Origin: Flavobacterium pectinovorum
GTDB lineage: Bacteria > Bacteroidota > Bacteroidia > Flavobacteriales > Flavobacteriaceae
Direction: 5' to 3'
NCBI RefSeq assembly: GCF_900142715.1
Contig: NZ_FRBX01000001.1
Span: 1,240,001 to 1,304,000, forward strand
DNA: 64,000 nucleotides
Made by a program: the position numbers and the translations under genes. Each line of letters begins with the position of its first letter. The first letter of the stretch is position 1. Positions 8,720 through 18,129 of this stretch are shown one piece after another. The notes under the pieces were generated by a model. The model did not search any database. It had not been told where the DNA came from and saw nothing but the letters and a program-made list of their open reading frames with translations.

Positions 8720-9586
8720 ATGCAAAATTTCAAAAAATACCTTTTGTTTTCAGTGGCTATGCTGGCATTCGTATCTTGCTCTAGTGATGATGATAATCCT
8801 GTGGCAAACAATGTGACGCTGGAATTCAATAATACTTTTAAAAACACTACTATCGTTTTAGGTAATGCAGCTTCAACTTCTGCAACAGCCAATACCTCGG
8901 CTGCAGGACAAGTGCATCATTTTTCAGAATTAAAATATGTAATCAGTAATATCCGTCTTATAAAAGACAACGGGGATGAAGTTCCATATAACATAAATGA
9001 TTTGGATAAAGGCGCAACAGTTATCGATCAGGCAAAAACGGCTTCTTTAAGTTATGTTTTAAGTAATATTCCGTCGGCGACTTATAAGCAGATTAAATTT
9101 GGTTTAGGAATCAAACCGGAACAAAATACTTTAGACCAGGTTAGATTTCCTAATTTCTATGCAGCTGCAGGGGCTAACGATACAGAAATGATGTGGGAAT
9201 GGGGAAGTGGATACCGTTTTACAAAAGTAGAAGGTTTTTATGATACTGACAATAAAGCAATGTCAATTCATACCGGAAGTACTGTTGAAGGAACTGAAGG
9301 CGCTTATACTCAGGGCGTAAATGCATACAGAGATATTACTTTAAATCTTAGTACAAATGCAATTGTTGGAAGTAAAGCACCAAAAATCAAAATTGCAGCT
9401 GACTTTGATAAATTATTAAGCGGAAAAATCAATACAATTACCTTGTCTACAGGAACAGGAATGAATGATAATGCAACTCCAAACGTTCATACTGCTGCTC
9501 AAATGGTGAAGTTTGTTGATAATTTGGGTGGAAATGGTTCAAGCGATATCAGCGGAATGTTTTCTGTTACTGCCGTAGAAAACTAA
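8720..9586 (+). CDS. mbnP: MbnP-like copper-binding lipoprotein
   Basis: A 288-residue lipoprotein (lipobox FVSC, Cys20). The start at 8720 is chosen because it gives a proper lipoprotein signal; the longer frame from 8624 overlaps the previous gene. The body matches the MbnP family pattern: FSELKYVISNIRL, then IPSATYKQIKFGLGI, then MMWEWGSGYRFTKVEG with Trp159 and Trp161, and IKIAADFDKLL. In methanotrophs and relatives, MbnP binds copper after its partner MbnH oxidises a conserved Trp to kynurenine. The next gene is an MbnH-type diheme enzyme, strongly supporting the call. Confidence 0.8.
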   Translation: MQNFKKYLLFSVAMLAFVSCSSDDDNPVANNVTLEFNNTFKNTTIVLGNAASTSATANTSAAGQVHHFSELKYVISNIRLIKDNGDEVPYNINDLDKGATVIDQAKTASLSYVLSNIPSATYKQIKFGLGIKPEQNTLDQVRFPNFYAAAGANDTEMMWEWGSGYRFTKVEGFYDTDNKAMSIHTGSTVEGTEGAYTQGVNAYRDITLNLSTNAIVGSKAPKIKIAADFDKLLSGKINTITLSTGTGMNDNATPNVHTAAQMVKFVDNLGGNGSSDISGMFSVTAVEN

Positions 9587-9590
9587 AACT

Positions 9591-9774
9591 ACCCGTTGGT
9601 GTAGCCTTAAAATTTAATTAAACACATAGAAACATAGATTTATGATTTGAAAAAGTAAATCAAAAAGAAACAAGTTTCTCACACATAGCTATGTGTATTG
9701 ATGCAAGTGAAACGCCTTTTTTGAGTTCATAAATCTATGTTTCTATGTGTTAAAAATAATTATCCCCAACGGGT
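9591..9774. repeat. MITE-like intergenic element with nested inverted repeats
   Basis: Outer 9-bp inverted repeats (ACCCGTTGG at 9591-9599, its complement at 9766-9774) enclose perfect 23-bp inverted repeats (9621-9643 and 9729-9751, core CACATAGAAACATAGATT). The centre has a short ACATAGCTATGTG hairpin. No ORF. A diverged copy of the central and right part lies at 51535-51640. Confidence 0.75.
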
Positions 9775-9802
9775 TAAAACTCTATTTTTAAATTCATTTC
9801 TA

Positions 9803-10822
9803 ATGAAAAAAATAATTGTTTTCTTATCAGTAATATCGTTATTAACATCTTGTAATAATGATGATTCTGAAATGATTTCTATAGACAATCCTGAAATTAC
9901 ATTACATATTCCTTCTGAATTTCCGGAAGTAAATAGTTTTGTGAGTTTAAATAAACCAACAAAATACGGTGTGGAATTAGGAGAAAAACTTTTCTCTGAA
10001 AAAAGATTCAGTGCAGATAATACCATTTCCTGTTCCAGCTGCCACATTCAGTCAAATGCTTTTGCAGATCATAATCCGCAAGCCATTGGAATTGAAGGAA
10101 GAATTGGACTGCGAAATGCACCATCACTTCAGAATTTAATGTTTATGAAGTTTTATAATTGGGACGGAAGTAAACTACAGCTTGAAACGCAGCCATTAGT
10201 TCCCATTATAACTCATGAAGAAATGGATTCTTCAATTCTGGAAGTAATAGAGAAAATTAAGGATGATCCGGCTTATAAAGATTTGTTCCAAAAAACATTT
10301 GGAGATGAAAGTATTACACCCGAAAGAATTTACAAAAGTATCGCACAGTTTGAGTACACGCTAATTTCTGCCAACAGCAAATATGACAAAGTAAAACGAA
10401 ATGAAGGAGAATCCTTTACCACAAGTGAAGCAAAGGGATATGAGACATTTCAGCAAAAATGTGCAAGTTGTCATGGTACAGAATTGTTTACAGATCAGAG
10501 TTTTAGAAACATTGGCTTTCCTGTAAACACAAATACCAACGAAGCCGGACGAGGAAGAGTTACGGGCCTTGCTTCTGATTATATGGGTTTTCGGGTTCCT
10601 ACTTTAAGAAATATCGAATATACAGCACCTTACGGAAGTTTTGGACAGTTTTCTACCTTAAAATCGGTTTTAGATTATTTTGATAATGGCGTTTTGGAAG
10701 CCGATAATCTTGACCCGGTTTTTAAAAATAATGGCAACAAAATACCACTCACCGAAGAAGAAAAGAGCAATCTTATTTCGTTTATGAAAACACTAACGGA
10801 TAATCATTTTTTGGGGAATTAG
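9803..10822 (+). CDS. mbnH: MbnH-type diheme cytochrome c peroxidase-family lipoprotein
   Basis: A 339-residue member of the bacterial diheme peroxidase/MauG/MbnH family. Start 9803 gives the lipoprotein signal MKKIIVFLSVISLLTSC. Two c-type heme motifs are present, C77SSCH81 and C220ASCH224, with the family's GRxGLRNAPSL between them and a later FRVPTLRN. MbnH enzymes use bis-Fe(IV) chemistry to oxidise a Trp of MbnP for copper binding, and the preceding gene is MbnP-like. A general CcpA-type peroxidase is the alternative. The 184-bp repeat element separates it from mbnP. Periplasm-facing lipoprotein. Confidence 0.85.
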   Translation: MKKIIVFLSVISLLTSCNNDDSEMISIDNPEITLHIPSEFPEVNSFVSLNKPTKYGVELGEKLFSEKRFSADNTISCSSCHIQSNAFADHNPQAIGIEGRIGLRNAPSLQNLMFMKFYNWDGSKLQLETQPLVPIITHEEMDSSILEVIEKIKDDPAYKDLFQKTFGDESITPERIYKSIAQFEYTLISANSKYDKVKRNEGESFTTSEAKGYETFQQKCASCHGTELFTDQSFRNIGFPVNTNTNEAGRGRVTGLASDYMGFRVPTLRNIEYTAPYGSFGQFSTLKSVLDYFDNGVLEADNLDPVFKNNGNKIPLTEEEKSNLISFMKTLTDNHFLGN

Positions 10823-10983
10823 TTCATTTAATTTGATATCGTGAGTTTTCCTACCAAAAGTTATATTTTGTTATTAAACGGGTCTATTTTTTTTAATTTA
10901 TTAAAAATGAAATAAAAAAAGAAAGTTTTAAATTACATTGATTGATTTGTTAGCTTTGTATAAGCACCAAAAACTTTTTTATC

Positions 10984-11943
10984 ATGCCTGTAATTGAACA
11001 ATCAGAATATAATTTTCCTCCGATTATTCATCGGAACAGGCATATCTCTACTATTTACGCTGCTTTATTTAAAAAGTTTGAAGTTCCGGGATACACAAGA
11101 GAAAAACATGAATTGAATGACGGGGATTTTATTAATATAGATTTTATTCTAAATGATCCTAAAAAAGCAGTGATTTTGTGCCATGGTTTAGAAGGCGATT
11201 CCCGCAGAACTTATAATAATAGCTGTGCAACTTATTTTCAGGAAAAAGGTTTTTCAGTTTTCGCCTGGAATAACCGTACCTGCGGAGGAGAAATGAACCG
11301 ATTGCCGAGACTTTATCATCATGGCGCAGTTGATGATCTTGATGAAGTAGTTCAGTTTGTCCTGAAAAAAGGATTTGAAGATGTTTATTTGATTGGATAT
11401 TCAATGGGAGGTGTTCAGCTTTTAAATTATTTTGGCTGGACAAAAATGGATGAACGCGTAAAAGCAGGAGTTTCCATTTCGGTGCCTACTCATATTGCAA
11501 CAAGTGCTGCTGTACTCAAACAAGGGTTTAACAGGGTTTATTTAAAGAATTTTACAATTGATATTAAAAGAAAACTAAAATACAAAGCAGCACAGTTTCC
11601 TGATTTTATAAACCGTGATCAAATTGACAGCATTACTTCTTTTGATGAAGTGGATCATTATTTTACAGCACCACTGCATGGTTTTGCCAGCCGTGACGAC
11701 TATTATCAGCGTGTTTCTCCTGAATTCTCCCTTAAAAATATTACCATTCCGGTTTTAATAATTAATTCTCTCGATGATCCTTTTTTGGGAGAAAGATGTT
11801 ACCCAACAGCTATCGCAAAAGACAGTCCCTATGTTTATCTTGAAACACCAAAGTATGGAGGACATTGTGCTTTTCCACTGCGCAATTCAACATATTCCTA
11901 TGCAGAGACAAGAGCTTATGAGTTCTTTAAATCCTTCCAATAG
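10984..11943 (+). CDS. YheT-family alpha/beta-fold hydrolase
   Basis: A 319-residue cytoplasmic hydrolase of the YheT/ABHD1-type family (COG0429). The N-terminus PPIIHRNRHISTIYAAL is the typical lead-in, HG of LCHGLEGDSRR is the oxyanion region, GYSMGG near residue 139 holds the nucleophile Ser, INSLDDPF holds the acid, and GGHCAF near 297 holds the catalytic His. Family members are esterases of poorly defined substrate. A TAGCTTTG -7 box is at 10951-10958. It stands alone. Confidence 0.88.
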   Translation: MPVIEQSEYNFPPIIHRNRHISTIYAALFKKFEVPGYTREKHELNDGDFINIDFILNDPKKAVILCHGLEGDSRRTYNNSCATYFQEKGFSVFAWNNRTCGGEMNRLPRLYHHGAVDDLDEVVQFVLKKGFEDVYLIGYSMGGVQLLNYFGWTKMDERVKAGVSISVPTHIATSAAVLKQGFNRVYLKNFTIDIKRKLKYKAAQFPDFINRDQIDSITSFDEVDHYFTAPLHGFASRDDYYQRVSPEFSLKNITIPVLIINSLDDPFLGERCYPTAIAKDSPYVYLETPKYGGHCAFPLRNSTYSYAETRAYEFFKSFQ

Positions 11944-12045
11944 AACAGTAAAGATATTTTAATATATAAAATACAATTCAAATTATATAAAATGTTAGTT
12001 CATGATATTTCTAAATTTGAAATATAACGAACAAACAATAATATT

Positions 12046-12426
12046 ATGAAAACGCTATCTAAATTAAAAATTGTTTTAACTGTACTGATAATAGGACTTT
12101 TACTTTCATGTAAAGACAATAAAGATGGGTATAGTGATGAAATTGACACTAGACAAACTCCCGATACGACTGCTACAGACACTATTGAAAATAAAGGTTC
12201 AAATACAACCGGTACAAATACAACTGGCGCAACAGGAACTGAATCTGAAGGGGTTACCGGAGCGGGAAGTATTTCGGACCCAGGAACTGCTACCAAGAGA
12301 GAATCTACTCAGGGTACAGGAAGCGGTCCCGGAGAAAGCGCGAAAGATGGTTCAACTTATACTATTTCATCTCAAACTAAGGATACCTTAAGCACGAAAC
12401 AACCTGTAAAAGGAACCAAAAAATAA
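12046..12426 (+). CDS. Low-complexity Thr/Gly-rich lipoprotein
   Basis: A 126-residue lipoprotein (lipobox LLLSC near residue 21) followed by a disordered Thr/Gly/Ser-rich chain with runs such as NTTGTNTTGATGTES. No folded domain is visible. A TAAATTTG -7 box lies 27 bases upstream (12012-12019), and a terminator follows at 12509. Such short unstructured lipoproteins are common in Flavobacterium; function unknown. Confidence 0.65.
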   Translation: MKTLSKLKIVLTVLIIGLLLSCKDNKDGYSDEIDTRQTPDTTATDTIENKGSNTTGTNTTGATGTESEGVTGAGSISDPGTATKRESTQGTGSGPGESAKDGSTYTISSQTKDTLSTKQPVKGTKK

Positions 12427-12508
12427 TGTTAGTTTAGTAGACAGACATTTATCAAGATTGAAAAATATTCAAATTAAGTACCGCTGAAATATAAGCTTTA
12501 ACCTAAAA

Positions 12509-12537
12509 AAAACAAGCTGCCATTGGCAGCTTGTTTT
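12509..12537. terminator. Bidirectional rho-independent terminator
   Basis: Stem AACAAGCTGCC/GGCAGCTTGTT with A and T tracts on both sides, between convergent genes 12046 (+) and 12556 (-). Confidence 0.85.
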
Positions 12538-12555
12538 ATATTGTCAGATTAAAAA

Positions 12556-13770
12556 TTAGTGACTTTCACTGTTTTCAAATCCAAGAATCGTAATCATATA
12601 AGGCGTTTTCGAAACCTTAATTTTCTTTGAAATTTCCATAGAAGTCAAATTCAATTGCAATAACTCTCCTGTATTTGGAGATGTGATGTAAGCAAAATTC
12701 TCTGTTAACTGGATTTGTGGTTTTAGTGTTGCATCAGTTGCGGTTTCGGCAATTATTTTTGCTTCTTTTTCAACTGCTAAACTGTTTAGGTTGAATAGTT
12801 TGAATTCACCGGAGTGCAATAAAATTCCCAGTTTGCTATCATTGTAGCTTACTTTACATTGCATGATAGTTGTATTTTGCAAAATTGGTTTAATTGTGCT
12901 GTTTACAACATCAATTAAATAAGCCCCTTTTGCGGCAGTGTAACCTACAAATTTCCCTTTCGTTGAAGTTTCTAAAATACTTCCAAACCAAGCAGTTCCA
13001 AAATCTTCAGGAAGAGCAATTAGTTTTTGTTTTCCTGTACTTTCAACCACAAGAACTCCGCTTGCAGAACCAAAAACAGCATAAGTTCCATCAGAAGCAT
13101 TTCCGTGAATTCCTTTGGTAACAATTGTGGCATCAAAAAGTGTTTTACCAGTATTGTCTATAATTTTTACTTTTTCAGGAAGTGTTCCTGTAATCGAATT
13201 ATCCTTTTCAGTAATGGCATAAGCTCCATTACTAAAAGTCGCCATCGCACCGTGATGTGCCAAAAGTCCTGCATTTATCACTTTAAATACCGCACCTGAA
13301 GTATTAATTTCAGATTCTTTTGCCACAGACAATGTACCGTCTCCGTCATTAAAAGTCAATAATTCGCCTATTTTACTTTTAAAATGTGTTGGCAAAAGTG
13401 ATTTTCCTGTCAAAGCACCAAATTGCGGAAGACCGTCTACATCAACATGATCGCCATGACTTTCAAAACCGCTGTCAAAAGTTTCAACCGTGTTGTCAGC
13501 TCTATGCACTATTCCTGCATATCTGCCAGATTCTGTAGTATAAAGAGCAGATTTTGCAAACTTTGCATTAAAAGAACTTGTTGTGGCATCAACCGGATTT
13601 ACCAACGTAATTTCATTGGTTTTTTCGTCAGATAGTAAAATTCTAAGGTATTTAAATTCTGAAAGCGTTTCGTTGGGAGTTTCAACATTGTTGTCGTCAT
13701 CATTACTACAGGAGATCACGAAAGTCGATAAAGCAAATAAGAAAATCAGTTTGAAATAATTGTTTTTCAT
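12556..13770 (-). CDS. Propeller-like lipoprotein with His motifs, possible AztD-type metal-binding protein
   Basis: A 404-residue lipoprotein (lipobox VISC followed by SNDDD). Repeating blade-like segments (GRYAGIVHR, DGTYAVFGSASGVLVV, GKFVGYTAAKGAYLIDV, NFAYITSPNTGELLQLN) suggest a beta-propeller. His clusters appear at FESHGDHVDVDG, LLAHHGAM and KGIHGNASDG, positioned like ligands in the periplasmic zinc chaperone AztD. That match is by eye and tentative. It is the last gene of the receptor operon 17649 to 12556, gap 34 bases, so it probably hands over or buffers the imported ion. Confidence 0.55.
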   Translation of the reverse strand: MKNNYFKLIFLFALSTFVISCSNDDDNNVETPNETLSEFKYLRILLSDEKTNEITLVNPVDATTSSFNAKFAKSALYTTESGRYAGIVHRADNTVETFDSGFESHGDHVDVDGLPQFGALTGKSLLPTHFKSKIGELLTFNDGDGTLSVAKESEINTSGAVFKVINAGLLAHHGAMATFSNGAYAITEKDNSITGTLPEKVKIIDNTGKTLFDATIVTKGIHGNASDGTYAVFGSASGVLVVESTGKQKLIALPEDFGTAWFGSILETSTKGKFVGYTAAKGAYLIDVVNSTIKPILQNTTIMQCKVSYNDSKLGILLHSGEFKLFNLNSLAVEKEAKIIAETATDATLKPQIQLTENFAYITSPNTGELLQLNLTSMEISKKIKVSKTPYMITILGFENSESH

Positions 13771-13804
13771 TGTAAAATGTATTTAAATTAATATTTGGGT
13801 TTAA

Positions 13805-14707
13805 TTAGAAACTAATGGTAATTGGCATCGATTTATAGACGCTCAAATTGTGTGTGGTATTTTTACAAAGAATTACCCAATTGTATTGACCAGATTGCCA
13901 GGATTTATCTAAAGTTGTTGCTTCTCCAATTGCATCTTTATCAGCACCAATAATGATGCTTTCTCCGCCCCATACATCATCTGTTTTTTGAAGCGTAGCA
14001 ATTTTTGAAGCAGCAGGAAGGTCTTTATGTTCAACTTTTGAAATCACAATTACTTTTTTAAAATCAAGATTATCAATGCTTTCTGGATGGTAATTCAGGC
14101 TTTTTTTGATTAAAACAGAATATAAAATTCCGTCGCCCACAATCTGGCTAACCTGCGCATGGGCTGTAAGCAAATCATTTTTTTTGAAGATTAATTCCGG
14201 CTCCACCCAGGTTTCCATATAATATATCAAATCGTCGTTTCTGGAAAGCATATCGCGGCCAATTAAAGGATCAGCAGGCATATTGGCAGGATCTGTAATC
14301 GTAATTTGTTCTTTGATTTCGAGTTGGGTTCCATTTTCATCCAAGACAATAAAATAGAAATCAAATTTGCCTTCCGGAGCATCGGCAGGAATCGTAAAAT
14401 GTTTGTGTACATTGGTGTTTTTTGTTCCGATGTATTCTGGCCATTTAAATTCTAGTTTCCAGTCTTTTGTGTAGGTTTCTCCACTTTTCGGAAGGATTTT
14501 TAGCTGTACATCGGCAATTTTATCGCCGGCAACAACATCGGCATTAAAATGAAAATCACGACCAATTAAGGCTCGTTTGTTATTGGCAGTTCCAATTTCA
14601 ATGTTTTCAGCTGTGGGTTTTGCGGCTTCCTGGTTGTCATCGTTATCACAGGCCGTAAACGAAACAGCCACAATGGATAACAGAAGAAATAATTTTACTT
14701 TTTTCAT
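13805..14707 (-). CDS. DUF4625-type lipoprotein with extra C-terminal domain
   Basis: A 300-residue lipoprotein (FTACDNDDN lipobox). The first half has the DUF4625 pattern: IGRDFHFNADV, then VHKHFTIPADAPEGKFDFYFIVLDENG and a final strand. The second half (about 150-300) has no domain I recognise; it is rich in strands and aromatic residues. It sits 34 bases after the TonB receptor gene, and a shorter DUF4625-type lipoprotein precedes that receptor, so both probably act as surface or periplasmic partners of the receptor. Confidence 0.65.
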   Translation of the reverse strand: MKKVKLFLLLSIVAVSFTACDNDDNQEAAKPTAENIEIGTANNKRALIGRDFHFNADVVAGDKIADVQLKILPKSGETYTKDWKLEFKWPEYIGTKNTNVHKHFTIPADAPEGKFDFYFIVLDENGTQLEIKEQITITDPANMPADPLIGRDMLSRNDDLIYYMETWVEPELIFKKNDLLTAHAQVSQIVGDGILYSVLIKKSLNYHPESIDNLDFKKVIVISKVEHKDLPAASKIATLQKTDDVWGGESIIIGADKDAIGEATTLDKSWQSGQYNWVILCKNTTHNLSVYKSMPITISF

Positions 14708-14741
14708 AAGATTTAGGATTTATTAATTTGATTTAAAATTT

Positions 14742-17168
14742 TTATTGATGAATTAAAAACGGCACTTTTACCGACAGAATAATATTTCGGCTGGCTTCCG
14801 GAAGTTCGATTAACCGGTAAAAACTCGTGTGATTGAGGTATTTGGTATTAAACAGGTTTTGAACCTGCAGGCTGATTATAAAATCCTGTTTTCCGGTTTT
14901 TAGTTTAGTTCCCAAAGCAAAGTTGAAAACATTACTGCTCGCGGTTTTCTTTTCGGGAGGAACAATCTGGTTTTGCACAGCGGTATAACGATAATCAAGC
15001 GAAAAATAAGTATCTCTCAAATTCTTGATTTCCGGACTGTACGTCATCCCAAACAAAACCGAAGCAGGAGGAGAGAAGGGAAGCGTATAACCTTTTTTGT
15101 TTCCAGATAATTGTTCAGAATAAAGATATTCGGCCAGAATTTCGACACTTAAACCAGTCATAAACTGATAACGCGTTTGCAATTCGCCACCGTATCGCAT
15201 CACTTTACTTTGCTCATATTCAAATACCTGATTTCCTGCTCCGTAATAAATATCATGTTGCGAAGTGGGATTCAGATAAATATAATTGGGGAAATAATTA
15301 AAAAACGGACTCAGTTGAAAAGACCATTTATTTTCCTGCCATTCCATACCAAGATCTAATTGATACGAACGTTCTGCAGATAAATTAGGGTTTCCTTTTT
15401 CAAATCTGAAATAATGATAATTGACACCGTTTGAAGCCAGTTCTTTTGCAATCGGCATTCTAAAACTCGTTCCCAGATTTGCTTTTAAAGCAAGTTTCCC
15501 CGGATTATAATTCACTCCCGCTGACCAATTAAAACTTTGAAATGTTCTGTTCAAATCATCTGAACGTTTTAAATATTGAGACGTTGTCTGGCCATTTTCT
15601 GTTATTTCACTTGGAAACCAATCGTTATATTGTTCCATTTCGATTTTACCATAATCGAGTCGAACAGCGCCATGAAGCAGCCATAAATCACTGATTCGGA
15701 TTTTATCATAAGCAAATAATCCCGCCGTAATTTGCTGGAAAGCAGGAATTAAAAAACTCCAGCCATTAATAGTATTCTGCTGTTTTTCGCCATTGATTCC
15801 AACAGTAAACTGATGTTTATTTATCGAAAATTCATCTTTAATTGCGATAGAAAAAACTTCTTTATCGTACTGTCTTTCCAGATTATGAGGTGCATACATA
15901 TCATCAGGATATAGGGGCGGCATAAAACCATGATTGACATAATGGCTCCATTCGCGACGGAAATTCTTCTGAAATCCCAATTGTGTTTCCAACTGATGAT
16001 TTCCTATTTGAAAAGAAGTTGTATTGCTAATTTTGGTATGCGTAACTTCCTGAAAAGGCATCAAAATATCGCGGCTCGATTTGTCGTGAAGTTCTGTATC
16101 TACATTTCGGGGTTCAAGTCCGTGTGCATTGGCAAAAAAGCCGCTTTTACTATAAACATTACTCGCATATAAAACCGATTTAAATTTTTCGGAAACATAT
16201 CCTGTACTTGCGTGCAAATCGAGTTCACGTCCTGCAGTATTTCGCAGGCGATTTTTATATAATGGAACAGCATAATTGTAAGCATGAACCGTATCTGTAG
16301 GAACACGATAATCGCCGTAATCCATAACCGTCATTCGGGTATCGAAAAACCATTTTTCATTGCGCCCAAACAGATTAATCGATCCGCCAAATTGTTCGTT
16401 GTTGCTTTTTCCGGTAAAATCAATACTTCCGCCTAATGTGTTTTTTGCAGGCGCGGGAACGGGTTTTATATTGACCGCTCCGCCAATAGCATCAGATCCG
16501 TACATAAAAGAGGAGGGACCTTTGATAATTTCGACGCGATTTACCGCATATTGATCGATTTCGAGTCCATGATCTGCGCCCCATTGCTGGCCTTCGTGTT
16601 TAATGCCGTTTTCGACCACAATAACCTGATTAAAACTGAGGCCGCGGATTAATGGTTTTGAACCTCCGGAACCAATGGAAATCGTTTTAACACCGGGAAT
16701 TCTTTGCAGCGATTGCATCAGGCTTCCGCCAAGGTTTCTCTGGATAAAACTGCTGTTTACGGTTTCGATATTTAACGATTCTTCTTTTTTTCGGCGAAAG
16801 CCAAAATGATCTGTAACGACCACTTCTTCTAATTCTTTTATGTCTGGTTTTAAGAAAATATCCGGTAATAAAACAGCACTTTCTTTCAGCGAAAGCTTTA
16901 TTTCATAAGGCAGATAACCCGTGTAGTTTATCGTTAAGCTTTTCGAATTTTTTGGAATATTTGTAAAATAAAAATGACCCTTTTTGTCTGTAATTGTGGT
17001 TAAATTACCGGGCTGAATAATAACGGTAAGACCTTCCAGCGAACCCCTTTCACTGGAAAGTACTTTACCTGATATACGAACTGATTGTGCTGCCGTTTTT
17101 GAAACTACAGCAAAACAAAAAAGCAGACAAAAAATTCGGAATCTGTTTAATTTGGTTTTATACATCAA
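14742..17168 (-). CDS. TonB-dependent receptor with CarboxypepD_reg domain, possible zinc importer
   Basis: An 808-residue receptor: signal peptide to about residue 28, CarboxypepD_reg-like beta domain 30-108 (RISGKVLSSERGSLEG), TonB-box-like EEVVVT at 114-119, plug 130-240 (PLIRGLSFNQVIVVENGIKH, GPSSFMYGSDAIGGAVNIKP), then the barrel. NGIKHEGQQWGADHG in the plug and the HAHGLEP and HDKSS loops place His residues near the lumen, recalling zinc receptors, but metal specificity is inferred from neighbours. ATG 17165 is an equally good start. Seven bases from the upstream DUF4625 gene. Confidence 0.85.
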   Translation of the reverse strand: MMYKTKLNRFRIFCLLFCFAVVSKTAAQSVRISGKVLSSERGSLEGLTVIIQPGNLTTITDKKGHFYFTNIPKNSKSLTINYTGYLPYEIKLSLKESAVLLPDIFLKPDIKELEEVVVTDHFGFRRKKEESLNIETVNSSFIQRNLGGSLMQSLQRIPGVKTISIGSGGSKPLIRGLSFNQVIVVENGIKHEGQQWGADHGLEIDQYAVNRVEIIKGPSSFMYGSDAIGGAVNIKPVPAPAKNTLGGSIDFTGKSNNEQFGGSINLFGRNEKWFFDTRMTVMDYGDYRVPTDTVHAYNYAVPLYKNRLRNTAGRELDLHASTGYVSEKFKSVLYASNVYSKSGFFANAHGLEPRNVDTELHDKSSRDILMPFQEVTHTKISNTTSFQIGNHQLETQLGFQKNFRREWSHYVNHGFMPPLYPDDMYAPHNLERQYDKEVFSIAIKDEFSINKHQFTVGINGEKQQNTINGWSFLIPAFQQITAGLFAYDKIRISDLWLLHGAVRLDYGKIEMEQYNDWFPSEITENGQTTSQYLKRSDDLNRTFQSFNWSAGVNYNPGKLALKANLGTSFRMPIAKELASNGVNYHYFRFEKGNPNLSAERSYQLDLGMEWQENKWSFQLSPFFNYFPNYIYLNPTSQHDIYYGAGNQVFEYEQSKVMRYGGELQTRYQFMTGLSVEILAEYLYSEQLSGNKKGYTLPFSPPASVLFGMTYSPEIKNLRDTYFSLDYRYTAVQNQIVPPEKKTASSNVFNFALGTKLKTGKQDFIISLQVQNLFNTKYLNHTSFYRLIELPEASRNIILSVKVPFLIHQ

Positions 17169-17175
17169 AATCAGC

Positions 17176-17649
17176 TTATAGTATTTTAATGCTTAAACCT
17201 TTAATTGTCTGCCAGCCTTCTTTATCCGTCAGGCGGATTAAAAAATGATAATCTCCGGGATCAATATCCTGCGGAATGCTAATTTCCTGAACGGCCTCGT
17301 AACTTTTTTGCCCGGCGGGAATTGTTACAGAATTGATGTATAACAAAGGATTTACAGGTTTTTTGATAGGGTCTGAAACACAATCATTGACTTCTGTACT
17401 ATGCGTATGATGATCAAAATTGTGGTGAATATCAAGACTGTAAGAACCTAATTGGACATTGTCTGTAAATTTTGTTCTGAAGGTGATTTTTTGTCCGCGT
17501 ATAATTTCACTGCATTGCACAGGAAAAGTATTCGATGCAGAAATATCAATAACCGGATATTCTGTGTCAATTTGCTCATTATCACTTGAACAGGCGGTAA
17601 CAAAAAAAGACATTACAAGAAGCGAAAAGACAAGTTTTAGTGTTTTCAT
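17176..17649 (-). CDS. DUF4625 lipoprotein with His-rich loop
   Basis: A 157-residue lipoprotein from the ATG at 17649 (signal MKTLKLVFSLLVMSFFVTAC); an ATG ten codons upstream lacks a good signal sequence. The domain is DUF4625-like: ISASNTFPVQCSEIIRGQ..., SYSLDIHHNFDHHTHS, then SIPQDIDPGDYHFLIRLTDKEG. The HHxxxHHxH loop is a likely metal site. First gene of a four-gene operon ending at 12556; receptor start is seven bases downstream. Confidence 0.75.
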   Translation of the reverse strand: MKTLKLVFSLLVMSFFVTACSSDNEQIDTEYPVIDISASNTFPVQCSEIIRGQKITFRTKFTDNVQLGSYSLDIHHNFDHHTHSTEVNDCVSDPIKKPVNPLLYINSVTIPAGQKSYEAVQEISIPQDIDPGDYHFLIRLTDKEGWQTIKGLSIKIL

Positions 17650-17679
17650 GTTTTTTGATTTGGTCTGGATTGTATTCAT

Positions 17680-18129
17680 AAATATTAAATTGGGTTACGA
17701 AAGAAAACGATACAACAATACAGCACAGCTATTTCAGAATAGCAATGATGGCATTACGTAATTTTATAAACTAATGGTGTGATTATGCTCTAATAAGCAT
17801 CTTGGGAAATAAGCGTTTCACTTTTGAAACCAAATAAGAATTCAATATCAATTTAGAATTGAAATCTATTTTACCTGGTTTAAAAACGTAACATACGGCA
17901 TTTACCTAAATGGTTTTTAGGTTTTTATTTTGAATTGAATTTGAAGCCGAATTTATAATATCAAATCAGTTTAATTCTGTCTTAAATTGTTATTTATGAA
18001 TATAGAAATCCTGAAAGAAATAAAACTTTCAAAAAAACAAAGACATAAAAAACAATTAGGTTTTCGACAGCATTCAATTCTAAATAAAAAATGCGTGTAC
18101 ATCTCATCGTGAAATGATGGCTTATTTAT
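17680..18129. other. Intergenic region upstream of the second metal locus
   Basis: About 450 bases without a convincing gene. It contains a small hairpin at 17902-17920 (ACCTAAA/TTTAGGT) and a 38-codon Lys-rich frame at 17997-18113 that I do not accept. It should hold the promoter of the DUF4625-receptor operon, but no clean TTG/TAnnTTTG pair was found. Confidence 0.4.

Noticed and set aside
17997..18113. 38-codon Lys-rich frame in the gap upstream of the DUF4625 operon
   Set aside because: Composition is what AT-rich non-coding DNA gives, no promoter, no recognisable family.
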